This document shows, piece by piece, positions 37,104 to 44,397 of a DNA stretch of 64,000 bases; the first letter of the stretch is position 1, and the number at the start of each line of letters is the position of its first letter. The notes under the pieces are model-generated. The model worked only from the letters and a program-made list of their open reading frames with translations, had not been told where the DNA came from and made no database searches. The stretch comes from Rudanella paleaurantiibacter (lineage in GTDB: Bacteria; Bacteroidota; Bacteroidia; Cytophagales; Spirosomataceae): NCBI RefSeq assembly GCF_009184635.1, contig NZ_WELI01000001.1:62001-126000 (forward strand). The letters run 5' to 3'. Both the position numbers and the translations under genes were made by a program.

Positions 37104-37130
37104 GAGGAAAGGAGGATTTTCCTTTCCTCC
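37103..37130 (+). terminator. Hairpin after the receptor gene
   Basis: GGAGGAAAGG (37103-37112) pairs with CCTTTCCTCC (37121-37130), starting at the last base of the stop codon. The T-tract is weak (CGTCTTCCTT). Confidence 0.5.
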
Positions 37131-37189
37131 CGTCTTCCTTCCTCCCTATTCATTTAGTAGATTTATCTGAACAACCCCTAAAGGGTGGC

Positions 37190-37226
37190 GTTGAAAGCTT
37201 GAGATCGTTCGTTTCAAGCTTTCAAC
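37190..37226 (+). promoter_or_regulatory. 13-bp inverted repeat abutting an SDR start codon
   Basis: GTTGAAAGCTTGA (37190-37202) is perfectly complementary to TCAAGCTTTCAAC (37214-37226). The right arm ends three bases before the ATG at 37230. In RNA it would form a hairpin that occupies the ribosome landing site; as DNA it could be an operator. Confidence 0.55.
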
Positions 37227-37229
37227 GTT

Positions 37230-38084
37230 ATGGAGAATCAGATTCCGCCCCAGCATCAGGACCCGCAGCCGGGCATTGAGGGGCAAATGACCCCCGAACC
37301 CAAGTACATTCGGTATAATTACCGGGGGGCCAACAAGCTTAAAAATAAAGTGGCCCTTATCACCGGGGGCGACTCAGGTATTGGCCGGGCCGTGGCCATC
37401 CACTTTGCCCGCGAAGGGGCTGATGTGGCCATTGTATACACGCCCCGCGAGCAGCAGGATGCCCAACACACCAAAGACCTGGTGGAAGCCGAAGGACGAG
37501 ACTGTTTGCTCCTGTCGGGCGACCTGACCGACCCCAATTTTTGTCGGCAGGTGGTTGAAGATACTGTCCGCGAATACGGGCAGCTGAATATTCTGGTCAA
37601 CAATGCCGGGATTCAGTATCCCCACGATCACTTCGAGCAAATCCGCGACGAAGACCTGCTCAAAACTTACGAAACCAACATTTACTCGTTTTTCCGGGTT
37701 ACACGGGCCGCTTTGCCCCACCTGAACGAGGGCGACGCTATCATCAACACCACGTCGATTACGGCGTATCAGGGTCGCGCCGACCTGATCGATTATTCAT
37801 CGACCAAAGGAGCGATTATGGCTTTCACACGGGCGTTGGCGGGCAATCTGGCGTCGAAAAAGATACGGGTCAACGGCGTGGCGCCCGGCCCCATCTGGAC
37901 CCCGCTCATCCCGTCGTCGTTCGATAAGCAGAAAGTGGCCATGTTTGGTAAAGATGTGCCCATGAAACGCCCCGGTCAGCCCTGCGAGGTGGCCCCGGCC
38001 TATGTGTACCTGGCCTCCGACGATTCGTCGTACGTGACGGGCGAAGTGATTCATCCCAACGGCGGCACCATCATTAATGGCTAA
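37230..38084 (+). CDS. SDR oxidoreductase, YdaD/YghA general-stress type (copy 1)
   Basis: A 284-residue NAD(P)-dependent short-chain dehydrogenase. An N-terminal extension (QHQDPQPGIEGQM) typical of the YdaD/GSP39/YghA group precedes the Rossmann motif TGGDSGIGRAV near residue 46. NNAG is near 128 and the catalytic YSSTK near 188. PG.IWTPLIPS and SSYVTGEVIHPNGG complete the fold. Relatives are induced by general stress and reduce aldehydes or related carbonyls. It is followed 24 bp later by a paralogue with the same N-terminal motif. Confidence 0.92.
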   Translation: MENQIPPQHQDPQPGIEGQMTPEPKYIRYNYRGANKLKNKVALITGGDSGIGRAVAIHFAREGADVAIVYTPREQQDAQHTKDLVEAEGRDCLLLSGDLTDPNFCRQVVEDTVREYGQLNILVNNAGIQYPHDHFEQIRDEDLLKTYETNIYSFFRVTRAALPHLNEGDAIINTTSITAYQGRADLIDYSSTKGAIMAFTRALAGNLASKKIRVNGVAPGPIWTPLIPSSFDKQKVAMFGKDVPMKRPGQPCEVAPAYVYLASDDSSYVTGEVIHPNGGTIING

Positions 38085-38108
38085 CCAATCTGTTTGATAC
38101 AAGACGTT

Positions 38109-38972
38109 ATGGAAGACATGAAACTAGAAACCAAGCCCCAGCATCAGGATGCGCAGCCGGGTTTGGAACACCAAATGGACCCGCGCCCGATTTACATTCG
38201 GGAAGGCTACGAAGGGTCGGGTAAGTTAGAAAACAAAATCGCGCTCATCACCGGGGGCGACTCGGGCATTGGGCGGGCGGTATCGGTGCATTACGCCCGC
38301 GAAGGGGCCGATTTAGCCATTATTTACCATCCTCGCGAGGAGCAGGATGCCCAGGAAACCAAGCGGTTGATCGAAGCGGAAGGCCGTCGGTGTCTGTTAC
38401 TGCCCGGCGATTTGCGGAGTATCTCGTTTATCCGGGAGGCCGTGGGCAAGGTGGTGAGTACCTACAAGCGGGTGAATATTCTGGTAAACAACGCGGCTAA
38501 TCACGTAGAGCAGCAGGAGTTTACGAACATCTCCGACGAGCAGCTGAAAGACACCTTCGAGATCAACATTCTGGCGATGTTCCGGCTCACCAAAAACGTA
38601 CTACCCCACATGGCGGCCCACGACTGCATCATCAACACCTCGTCGGTTGTGTCGTATCGGGGTAGCGAATCACTCATTGATTATTCATCGACCAAGGGCG
38701 CTGTTACCTCGTTTACGCGGTCGTTGTCGCAGAATCTGGCCGACCGCAGCATCCGTGTGAATCAGGTAGCGCCCGGCCCCATCTGGACCCCGCTTATTGT
38801 CTCGACCAAAACGCCCGAAGAGGTGGCTAAGTTTGGGCAGGATGTGCCGCTCGGTCGGGTGGGGCAGCCCGCCGAACTGGCCCCGGCTTATGTATTTCTG
38901 GCTTCGGAGGATGCCAGCTACATCACCGGCCAAACCATTCATGTGAATGGGGGCGAGGTGGTGAACTCGTAA
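38109..38972 (+). CDS. SDR oxidoreductase, YdaD/YghA general-stress type (copy 2)
   Basis: A 287-residue paralogue of the preceding gene, with matching landmarks: QHQDAQPGLEHQM extension, TGGDSGIGRAV, DYSSTKGAV and APGPIWTPLI. The duplication is old enough for clear divergence in the middle (for example NNAANHVEQQEF in place of NNAGIQYP, so the NNAG motif is NNAA). The ATG at 38109 is chosen over a TTG 15 bp upstream and is preceded by ACGTT, as in four other genes of the window. Presumably co-transcribed with copy 1. Confidence 0.92.
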   Translation: MEDMKLETKPQHQDAQPGLEHQMDPRPIYIREGYEGSGKLENKIALITGGDSGIGRAVSVHYAREGADLAIIYHPREEQDAQETKRLIEAEGRRCLLLPGDLRSISFIREAVGKVVSTYKRVNILVNNAANHVEQQEFTNISDEQLKDTFEINILAMFRLTKNVLPHMAAHDCIINTSSVVSYRGSESLIDYSSTKGAVTSFTRSLSQNLADRSIRVNQVAPGPIWTPLIVSTKTPEEVAKFGQDVPLGRVGQPAELAPAYVFLASEDASYITGQTIHVNGGEVVNS

Positions 38973-38997
38973 TTGATTATCCGCAACTCGACACCCA

Positions 38998-39066
38998 ACC
39001 GCGAAGTACTGCATTCCATGACGCTGGCAACAGGCGTGGGGGCGCAGTGCTTCGCGGTGTGTTTTG
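38998..39066 (+). terminator. Hairpin after the tandem SDR genes
   Basis: ACCGCGAAGTACTGC (38998-39012) pairs with GCAGTGCTTCGCGGT (39044-39058) with one G-T wobble; a GTGTTTTG tract follows. It ends 80 bp before the glgX start. Confidence 0.55.
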
Positions 39067-39145
39067 TAGCTACTGGTTACCTAATAAACCTTTTCCTCAG
39101 CACCCGGTTTATAATCAGTGTAAAGCGATTTTTACACTACACGTT

Positions 39146-41290
39146 ATGAAAAATACAGAATTACCAACCGACGGCTCGTCGGCGGCCCAACCGTCGGCAC
39201 CCGTTTCCCCCAACGACTACACTACCCGCCCCGGCAAACCCTATCCGCTGGGCGCTACCCCCGATGCCGAAGGCACCAACTTTGCTCTCTTTAGCGGCAA
39301 TGCCACGGCGGTTTACCTGTGCCTGTACGACCCACAAGACCCCAGCCGCGAGCTGGTGAGCATCCCCGTCACGGAGCGTACCGAGTTAATCTGGCACATT
39401 TACATCAACGATATTCAGCCCGGTCAGTTGTATGGCTACCGCGTCGATGGGCCGTATGACCCCGAAGCCGGTCATTATTTCAACCCCTACAAACTCCTGC
39501 TCGACCCGTACGCCAAGGCGATTCATGCGCCCGTGGTGCACGACGATTCGTTTCTGGGGTACGACTACAAAGAAGAAGGCGAAGAGCGGGTGCTCGTGAT
39601 GGACACCGAAGACAGCGGCCCTACCATGCCCAAAAGCATTGTGGTCGACTCGGCCTTTGATTGGGACGACGATACCGCCCCCGATGTGCCGATGGCCCGG
39701 TCGGTTATTTACGAGGTCCATGTGAAAGGGTTTACCCATCAGCACCCGACCATTCCCGAAGAAATTCGTGGCACTTACGCGGGTATGGCCGCTCCCGAAA
39801 GCATCGATTACCTTAAAAAACTGGGTGTGACCGCCGTTGAGCTGTTGCCCGTGCATCAGTTTACCAACGAAAGCTACTGGGGCTATAACTCCATCGGCTT
39901 TTTTGCTCCGCAGAACACTTACTCGGCATCGGGCATGATGGGCGGGCAGGTGACTGAGTTTAAGGAAATGGTCAAAGCGCTGCACAAAGCCGGTATTGAG
40001 GTGATTCTGGATGTGGTGTATAACCACACGGCCGAGGGCAACCAAATGGGGCCGACGCTCTCTATGAAGGGCATCGACAACCGGGCCTATTACCGGCAGG
40101 TGGAAGAAAATCCAATCTATTTCAACGACTTCACCGGCACCGGCAACACCGTCGACCTGACGCACCCCCGGACGCTGCAACTGGTGATGGATAGCCTCCG
40201 CTACTGGGTGACCGAGATGCACGTAGACGGATTTCGATTCGACTTGGCCTCGGCCCTGATCCGCGACGAAGCCGAAGCGGGCCGGGTGTCGTCGTTTCTG
40301 GATACCGTAGCCCAGGACCCCGTTCTGGCACAGGTGAAACTCATTGCTGAGCCCTGGGACATTGGCTCGTACCACGTGGGGCAGTTTCCGGTAAGCTGGG
40401 CGGAGTGGAACGGTAAATACCGCGATTGTGTCCGCAAATTCTGGAAAGGCGACGCGCATCAGGTGCCCGAACTGGCTTCGCGGCTGTTGGGTAGCCCCGA
40501 TCTGTACGCCAACGATGGCCGCTCGCCCGTCAATAGCGTAAACCTCATTACGGCGCACGATGGCTTTACGCTCAACGATCTGGTGAGCTACAACGAGAAG
40601 CATAACGAAGCCAACGGCGAAGACAACCGCGACGGGGCCAACGATAACGAAAGCTGGAATCACGGTGCCGAAGGGCCTACCGACGCCCCTGAGATCAACC
40701 AGCTTCGTGAACGGCAGAAACGCAACTTCCTGGCTACGTTGCTGCTCAGTCAGGGTACGCCTATGCTGGTGATGGGCGACGAGTGCGGCCGCACCCAGAA
40801 CGGTAACAACAACGTCTATAATCAGGACAACGAACTGAGCTGGATGAACTGGAACTGGACCGAAGACCAACAGGCCCTGTTCGATTTCACGAGCCGCCTG
40901 ACGGCTCTGCGCGCACAGATGCCCTTATTGCGTCGGCGCAAGTTCTACGATGGCGAGCAGATAACGTGGGTGCGCCCGGACGGTCATCCGTTTACCGACG
41001 AAGACTGGGCCAATGGCGACACGCGCTGCGTGGGCCTCTACATCAACGGCGATGCCGTTACCGATCAGGAGGAAGATGGCACCGCCGTGGAGCCTGACCA
41101 TCTGCTGTGGGTGCTCAATGCGTACTGGGAAGAGCTGCCGTTTCACCTCCCCAAGCCCGGCCGTGGGCATCAGTGGGCTGTTGTGGTCAACTCGGCCGAT
41201 CAGACAGCTAATCCCGAAGGTCATAAAGTGAGTGTGAAAATACCTTTTATGATTCCGGGCCGTTCGTCGGTCCTGCTGAAAGTGGTGTAA
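39146..41290 (+). CDS. glgX: Glycogen debranching enzyme
   Basis: A 714-residue GH13/CBM48 isoamylase-type enzyme that cleaves alpha-1,6 branch points of glycogen. The CBM48 domain begins YPLGATPDAEGTNFALFSGNA. The catalytic blocks are DVVYNHTAEG, GFRFDLASAL near residue 362 (nucleophile Asp), KLIAEPWDIG near 401 (acid/base Glu) and TAHDGFTLNDLV near 470. GDECGRTQNGNNNVYNQDNE is the typical GlgX region. The ATG at 39146 (context ACGTTATG) follows an AT-rich leader; a longer frame from 39047 has no family support. With TreY in the same window it fits glycogen-to-trehalose conversion. Confidence 0.95.
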   Translation: MKNTELPTDGSSAAQPSAPVSPNDYTTRPGKPYPLGATPDAEGTNFALFSGNATAVYLCLYDPQDPSRELVSIPVTERTELIWHIYINDIQPGQLYGYRVDGPYDPEAGHYFNPYKLLLDPYAKAIHAPVVHDDSFLGYDYKEEGEERVLVMDTEDSGPTMPKSIVVDSAFDWDDDTAPDVPMARSVIYEVHVKGFTHQHPTIPEEIRGTYAGMAAPESIDYLKKLGVTAVELLPVHQFTNESYWGYNSIGFFAPQNTYSASGMMGGQVTEFKEMVKALHKAGIEVILDVVYNHTAEGNQMGPTLSMKGIDNRAYYRQVEENPIYFNDFTGTGNTVDLTHPRTLQLVMDSLRYWVTEMHVDGFRFDLASALIRDEAEAGRVSSFLDTVAQDPVLAQVKLIAEPWDIGSYHVGQFPVSWAEWNGKYRDCVRKFWKGDAHQVPELASRLLGSPDLYANDGRSPVNSVNLITAHDGFTLNDLVSYNEKHNEANGEDNRDGANDNESWNHGAEGPTDAPEINQLRERQKRNFLATLLLSQGTPMLVMGDECGRTQNGNNNVYNQDNELSWMNWNWTEDQQALFDFTSRLTALRAQMPLLRRRKFYDGEQITWVRPDGHPFTDEDWANGDTRCVGLYINGDAVTDQEEDGTAVEPDHLLWVLNAYWEELPFHLPKPGRGHQWAVVVNSADQTANPEGHKVSVKIPFMIPGRSSVLLKVV

Positions 41291-41343
41291 TGGTGCTCGT
41301 CTTTTCGAGTCACTTCGACCCCCCCCGGCCCCCTCCTTGAACT

Positions 41344-41428
41344 AAGGAGGGGGAGGCTTATCTGGCAAGCAGAGCGCTTTTTACATCCCCTTTTTTAGTC
41401 AAGGTTGACGTTTTTACCACCCCTCCTT
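41344..41428. repeat. 85-bp dispersed unit, copy 1
   Basis: Runs from AAGGAGGGGGAGGCTTA to ACCCCTCCTT, with complementary GGAGGG/CCCTCC ends. It is nearly identical (a handful of changes) to 41789-41874 in the same orientation. Confidence 0.85.
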
Positions 41429-41460
41429 GAACTAAGGAGGGCTTTTTCATAAAAATTAGC

Positions 41461-41615
41461 TGTATTGGGTGATTAGGTTGTTCTCGCAAGGAACCACTCC
41501 CTGGGTCTCCCCCCAGGGGCTGGTTTTTGGCAACCCAAACCCTGCCAGGGGTCGAAGACCCTGGCAGTGGTTGTACACGACAGCCAAAAGGAGAATAACC
41601 TTATCACTCAATACA
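41461..41615. repeat. Fold-back element with internal CCTGGCAG palindrome
   Basis: Outer arms 41461-41485 and 41591-41615 are inverted copies (22 of 25 bases). Near the middle lies the CTGCCAGGG/CCCTGGCAG palindrome (41542-41550, 41559-41567), the same motif as the tandem repeat at 6477. Confidence 0.75.
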
Positions 41616-41644
41616 ATTAGCCACTAACTTTTTGAGCGAAAATT

Positions 41645-41756
41645 GCTGACGCATAGCCCTTCGATAGGCTCAGGGTGACCCAGAATTTGAAACATGATTC
41701 TCGAATTGTCGCTGTTTGATCGTCACCCTGAGCCTGTCGAAGGGCTATGCGTTAGC
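41645..41756. repeat. 35-bp inverted repeat of the CTGAGCCTGTCGAAGG family
   Basis: Arms 41645-41679 and 41722-41756 agree at 33 of 35 positions in reverse complement, with a 42-nt loop. The core CACCCTGAGCCTGTCGAAGG is a well-known interspersed motif of this and related phyla; a decayed fragment (GAGCCTGTCGAAGGCCTGA) is at about 22637-22655. Confidence 0.85.
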
Positions 41757-41788
41757 CATAATTTTTTATGAAAAAGCCCTGTTAGTTA

Positions 41789-41874
41789 AAGGAGGGGGAG
41801 GCTTACTTGGCAAGCAGAGCGCTTTTTACATCCCCTTTTTTAGTCAAGGTTGACGTTTTTACAACCCCCTCCTT
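41789..41874. repeat. 85-bp dispersed unit, copy 2
   Basis: Second copy of the unit at 41344, about 445 bp away in direct orientation, again ending in CCCCTCCTT. Confidence 0.85.
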
Positions 41875-41915
41875 AGTTCAAGGAGGGGGCAGGGGGTGGT
41901 CATTTTGTGCTCTCT

Positions 41916-42641
41916 TCACTGTCTGAATGTCCAGCTCAATTCTTCAACTTCGGCGTCGTTGAGGGCATTATACAGCTCGGTATCGTCGGTGAAGGCAAGT
42001 TGCGTGAGCAGGTACGATTCAACATGGACCGTGAACTCACGCGTGGCAAATGGCCACGGCTCGAGCCCTACCGAGCCGTCGGTGCGCTGGTAAATGAAAT
42101 AGGGGATCTGGTCGGGGCCTTTGCTTACTTCGAGTCGCCGTTCTTCAATCTGAAGCAGGTCCTGACACAGCACGAGCGAGAGCGCGTCGCACCATTGTAG
42201 GAAATCGTAGGCATACCGGGCTTCGGCTACGGTGGCCCCGTAGGTTTTGCGCCACTTGGTCTGATTGGTCTTCTGCTGGTCCAGAAATTCGTCTAAGGCC
42301 CGGTCTTCGCCCCGTTTTTCGGTATACAGAAACGTCGTGTGCATGGAGAGCATGAGCGCATTCCAGCGGCTCTTTTCCAGCCCAATCCGAATCATGTTTT
42401 TCATCTGCTCCACGGAGTATTCCAGCTCGTGAAAATCGAGGGGAGCCCCGGCGTCGGTCAGGTGATTTCGGCCCTCCCAGGCGTCCTGCCCATCGTCGTG
42501 TTCGAGCAGGGCGGCCAGGGTTTCGTGCCAGCGGGCCGGGCGGTTTTGGGGTTTCCAGTGCAGAGCAAGCTGCATAGCCAGCAGCCCATGCGCCTGCTGA
42601 TGAATCACCCGCCAGCCGGTGTTGGTATTTGTTACGATCAT
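41916..42641 (-). CDS. DUF3891 family protein
   Basis: A 241-residue soluble protein. The start VTNTNTGWRVIHQQAHGLLAMQLALHW, the DDGQDAWEG motif and the middle DFLQWCDALSLVLCQDLL identify the DUF3891 family. The conserved His and Asp pairs (HQQAHG, EHDDGQ, LQWCDALS) recall an HD-phosphohydrolase-like arrangement, but no function has been shown. The start at 42641 precedes the conserved motif directly; the upstream in-frame stretch is translated repeat DNA and is excluded. It lies downstream of a general-stress flavin oxidase on the same strand. Confidence 0.85.
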   Translation of the reverse strand: MIVTNTNTGWRVIHQQAHGLLAMQLALHWKPQNRPARWHETLAALLEHDDGQDAWEGRNHLTDAGAPLDFHELEYSVEQMKNMIRIGLEKSRWNALMLSMHTTFLYTEKRGEDRALDEFLDQQKTNQTKWRKTYGATVAEARYAYDFLQWCDALSLVLCQDLLQIEERRLEVSKGPDQIPYFIYQRTDGSVGLEPWPFATREFTVHVESYLLTQLAFTDDTELYNALNDAEVEELSWTFRQ

Positions 42642-42649
42642 GGTGGTAG

Positions 42650-42775
42650 GAGTGAGAAGGTAGGAGGCAGGAGTGAGGAGGTAGGAGAGAGCAGGTAGGA
42701 GTTGCTTACGCGTAAGCAATACTCGTGCGTCAGCAACTCCTCACTCCTCACTTCTCTCTCCTACCTACTTTATCA
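42650..42775. repeat. GTAGGAGT-rich fold-back repeat
   Basis: A purine-rich arm with repeated GGTAGGAG/GGAGTGAG phrases is mirrored by CACTCCTCACTTCTCTCTCCTACC. The centre holds the palindrome GCTTACGCGTAAGC. It fills the space between two minus-strand genes. Confidence 0.65.
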
Positions 42776-43276
42776 ATTGTATACCTTCCGATTCTCGCCT
42801 TCCTTGTATGTGTCGCCGGTGACGGCAGCGCGGGCCATTTCGAGGAAGCGCACCATCCGGCTCGACGTGGAGTCCCAGTATTCGGCCATGTGCGTGTCGA
42901 CTTTGAGAATAGTCAGTTGCGGGTCGTCTTTCCCGTCGGGGAACCAGGGCTTGGCCGCTGGCGACCACAGTTCGTCAATTTTCGCCCGGTCGTCCAGTTC
43001 CTGAGCCGTACCACTGATCGATACGTATGAGGCATCTGATACATCGGCAAAGCTCAGGTTCACCTGCTGCTCATGATTTTCGACCTGATCTACCTTGGGT
43101 GAGCTTTTTTTGGTGAAAAACCAGAGGGTCCCGTTAGCATCCATCTGCATTACGGCCATCGGGCGGCTTACCAGATGCCCCGCTTCGTCGACGGTCGTCA
43201 TCATGGCAATTCGAATATCTTCAATCAGATCTTTAACCTTTTCCAGGTCTTTGTTGTGCTGGTGCTGTGTTTCCAT
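42773..43276 (-). CDS. Pyridoxamine-5'-phosphate-oxidase-fold protein (general stress protein 26 type)
   Basis: A 167-residue split-barrel flavin protein. The core is VKDLIEDIRIAMMTTVDEAGHLVSRPMAVM, GTLWFFTKKSSPKVDQVENHEQQVNLSFAD and YVSISGTAQELDD. It matches the general stress protein 26 / PNPOx-like subfamily, whose members bind FMN or F420-like cofactors. The family's W/F-F-T-(K)-S-K phrase is intact. The start context is ACGTTATG. It is probably an oxidative-stress redox protein, but the substrate is unknown. Confidence 0.9.
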   Translation of the reverse strand: METQHQHNKDLEKVKDLIEDIRIAMMTTVDEAGHLVSRPMAVMQMDANGTLWFFTKKSSPKVDQVENHEQQVNLSFADVSDASYVSISGTAQELDDRAKIDELWSPAAKPWFPDGKDDPQLTILKVDTHMAEYWDSTSSRMVRFLEMARAAVTGDTYKEGENRKVYN

Positions 43277-43389
43277 AACGTTTTGGTTTGTATGCCTGAA
43301 ACGGCCAATGTAGGGTCGGGGTTTGAAAAAACGAGTTAACGCCCGATTGGGTAGGTATGGCCTGATTGCGGTAGGCCATATACCAACGA

Positions 43390-43422
43390 AAAAGCCGCCC
43401 CGGAGTAAATCGGAACGGCTTT
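43390..43422 (-). terminator. Terminator of the copper-type four-helix gene
   Basis: AAGCCG...CGGCTTTTTC stem-loop on the minus strand with an inner CCG/CGG pair, 32 bp beyond the stop codon at 43454. Confidence 0.6.
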
Positions 43423-43453
43423 ATGGTGAGGTATTAGTCGTTGTTGTTTATGC

Positions 43454-43870
43454 TTAGTTGTACAGGGTTTCGCGCAGGTCGATTCCGTAGAACAGCGACG
43501 AAGGTGTCGTGCTGGGGTTGGTTGAGTCGAGCGTCTGCTGGTGCGACATATCCAGAATATTTACGCAGCTCCGAATCGTCTGCTGGCACATGGCATATAC
43601 CTGCTGGGTTTCGGGCGTGTTGAAATTGGCGGCTTCTTCGGCGCATTTTTCACACACCTCAATACAGGTTTTGGCCAGTAAGCGGGTGTTTTCCGAACCC
43701 CGAACGTACAACATGGCTACCTGACGGCAGAGGTCGGCACAGTCCAGATTGAGGAAGATGTAACGATACCAGTTTTCAATATCGGCCTGGCGCGACGCGT
43801 TCGTGGCGGTTTCGTCGCAAAGGGCTGCACATCCGGTCAGGGAATCGTAAATGTTTTTCTTCCAGTTCAT
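43454..43870 (-). CDS. Four-helix-bundle cysteine-rich (copper-binding type) protein
   Basis: A 138-residue helical protein whose cysteines recur as C-x3-C: CAALC near residue 14, CADLC near 44, CIEVCEKC near 67 and a later CQQT..SC. This pattern and the length match the DUF326 / four-helix-bundle copper-binding (Csp-like) family, in which cysteines line the bundle core and store Cu(I). There is no signal peptide, so a cytosolic form is expected. The ATG at 43870 (context CCGTTATG) is preferred to the longer frame. The YdaT-like gene ends 26 bp upstream on the same strand. Confidence 0.85.
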   Translation of the reverse strand: MNWKKNIYDSLTGCAALCDETATNASRQADIENWYRYIFLNLDCADLCRQVAMLYVRGSENTRLLAKTCIEVCEKCAEEAANFNTPETQQVYAMCQQTIRSCVNILDMSHQQTLDSTNPSTTPSSLFYGIDLRETLYN

Positions 43871-43896
43871 AACGGTAGAGCGTAAAAGGTTTAAAA

Positions 43897-44124
43897 TCAA
43901 CGAGAATGGGATGAATACAGGCCCGCAGCGTCGGTGCCCGAATAGCTCAACCGAGCCATCCGGCGTGCTTCGCTGATGCTCACAGTAATCGCCTGTTGCT
44001 TTGTCATGTCGCCCTGAGCTACCAAACGGTTGGCAATCTCAATTGCTTTCGCCCGAGTGCTGGGGTTAAGCGAGCGCATCGCTGCCGGGAAATGAGTATC
44101 GCTCCACATCATCTTCGTATTCAT
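43897..44124 (-). CDS. YdaT-like small stress protein
   Basis: A 75-residue protein. The phrase PAAMRSLNPSTRAKAIEIANRLVAQGDMTKQQAITVSISEARRMAR resembles the N-terminal part of Bacillus YdaT-like proteins (P.SMKNL..EVR.KAIEIAN.L...G...G.AI.IAISQA). This is a family assignment by memory of the pattern. No catalytic residues are seen. Same strand and 26 bp upstream of the copper-type four-helix gene, so co-transcription is likely. Confidence 0.65.
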   Translation of the reverse strand: MNTKMMWSDTHFPAAMRSLNPSTRAKAIEIANRLVAQGDMTKQQAITVSISEARRMARLSYSGTDAAGLYSSHSR

Positions 44125-44345
44125 TTACGCTATGGGTATAGAAATTTTGGTGCCAATATGGACGGAGTATCTGGGTTAAAGTAACACGGGTTTCGTAAGC
44201 GGCTCAAAATCAATTATAAGGCAGTATTTCGGGCGTTATTGGCTACGTTAATTGGTAGCGGGGCAGTTGGGCCGGTGCGCTGAGCTGTAGAAAAATAGTG
44301 GGGTGAGTGTGGAGTTTATTGCCCACCGGTTTCCCGGATTCCCCA

Positions 44346-44374
44346 ACAAAAAGACCCGGCACCGGGCCGGGTCT
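44346..44374 (-). terminator. Terminator of the kinase operon
   Basis: AGACCCGG/CCGGGTCT stem (44352-44359, 44367-44374) followed on the minus strand by TTTTTGTT, 24 bp after the kinase stop. Confidence 0.85.
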
Positions 44375-44397
44375 GTACTGCGTTTGAAAACAGATTG

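Larger units (their letters stand above)
41291..41915. other. 625-bp intergenic region packed with repeats
   Basis: There is no ORF of merit. It contains a duplicated 85-bp unit, a nested fold-back structure centred on a CCCTGGCAG palindrome, and a 35-bp inverted repeat of the CTGAGCCTGTCGAAGG family. These are listed separately. Confidence 0.85.

Noticed and set aside
39386-40870. Long open frame antisense to glgX (494 codons)
   Set aside because: It lies entirely opposite an unmistakable GH13 enzyme, has a low-complexity His/Val-rich product and no domain; codon bias of the sense gene keeps the opposite frame open.
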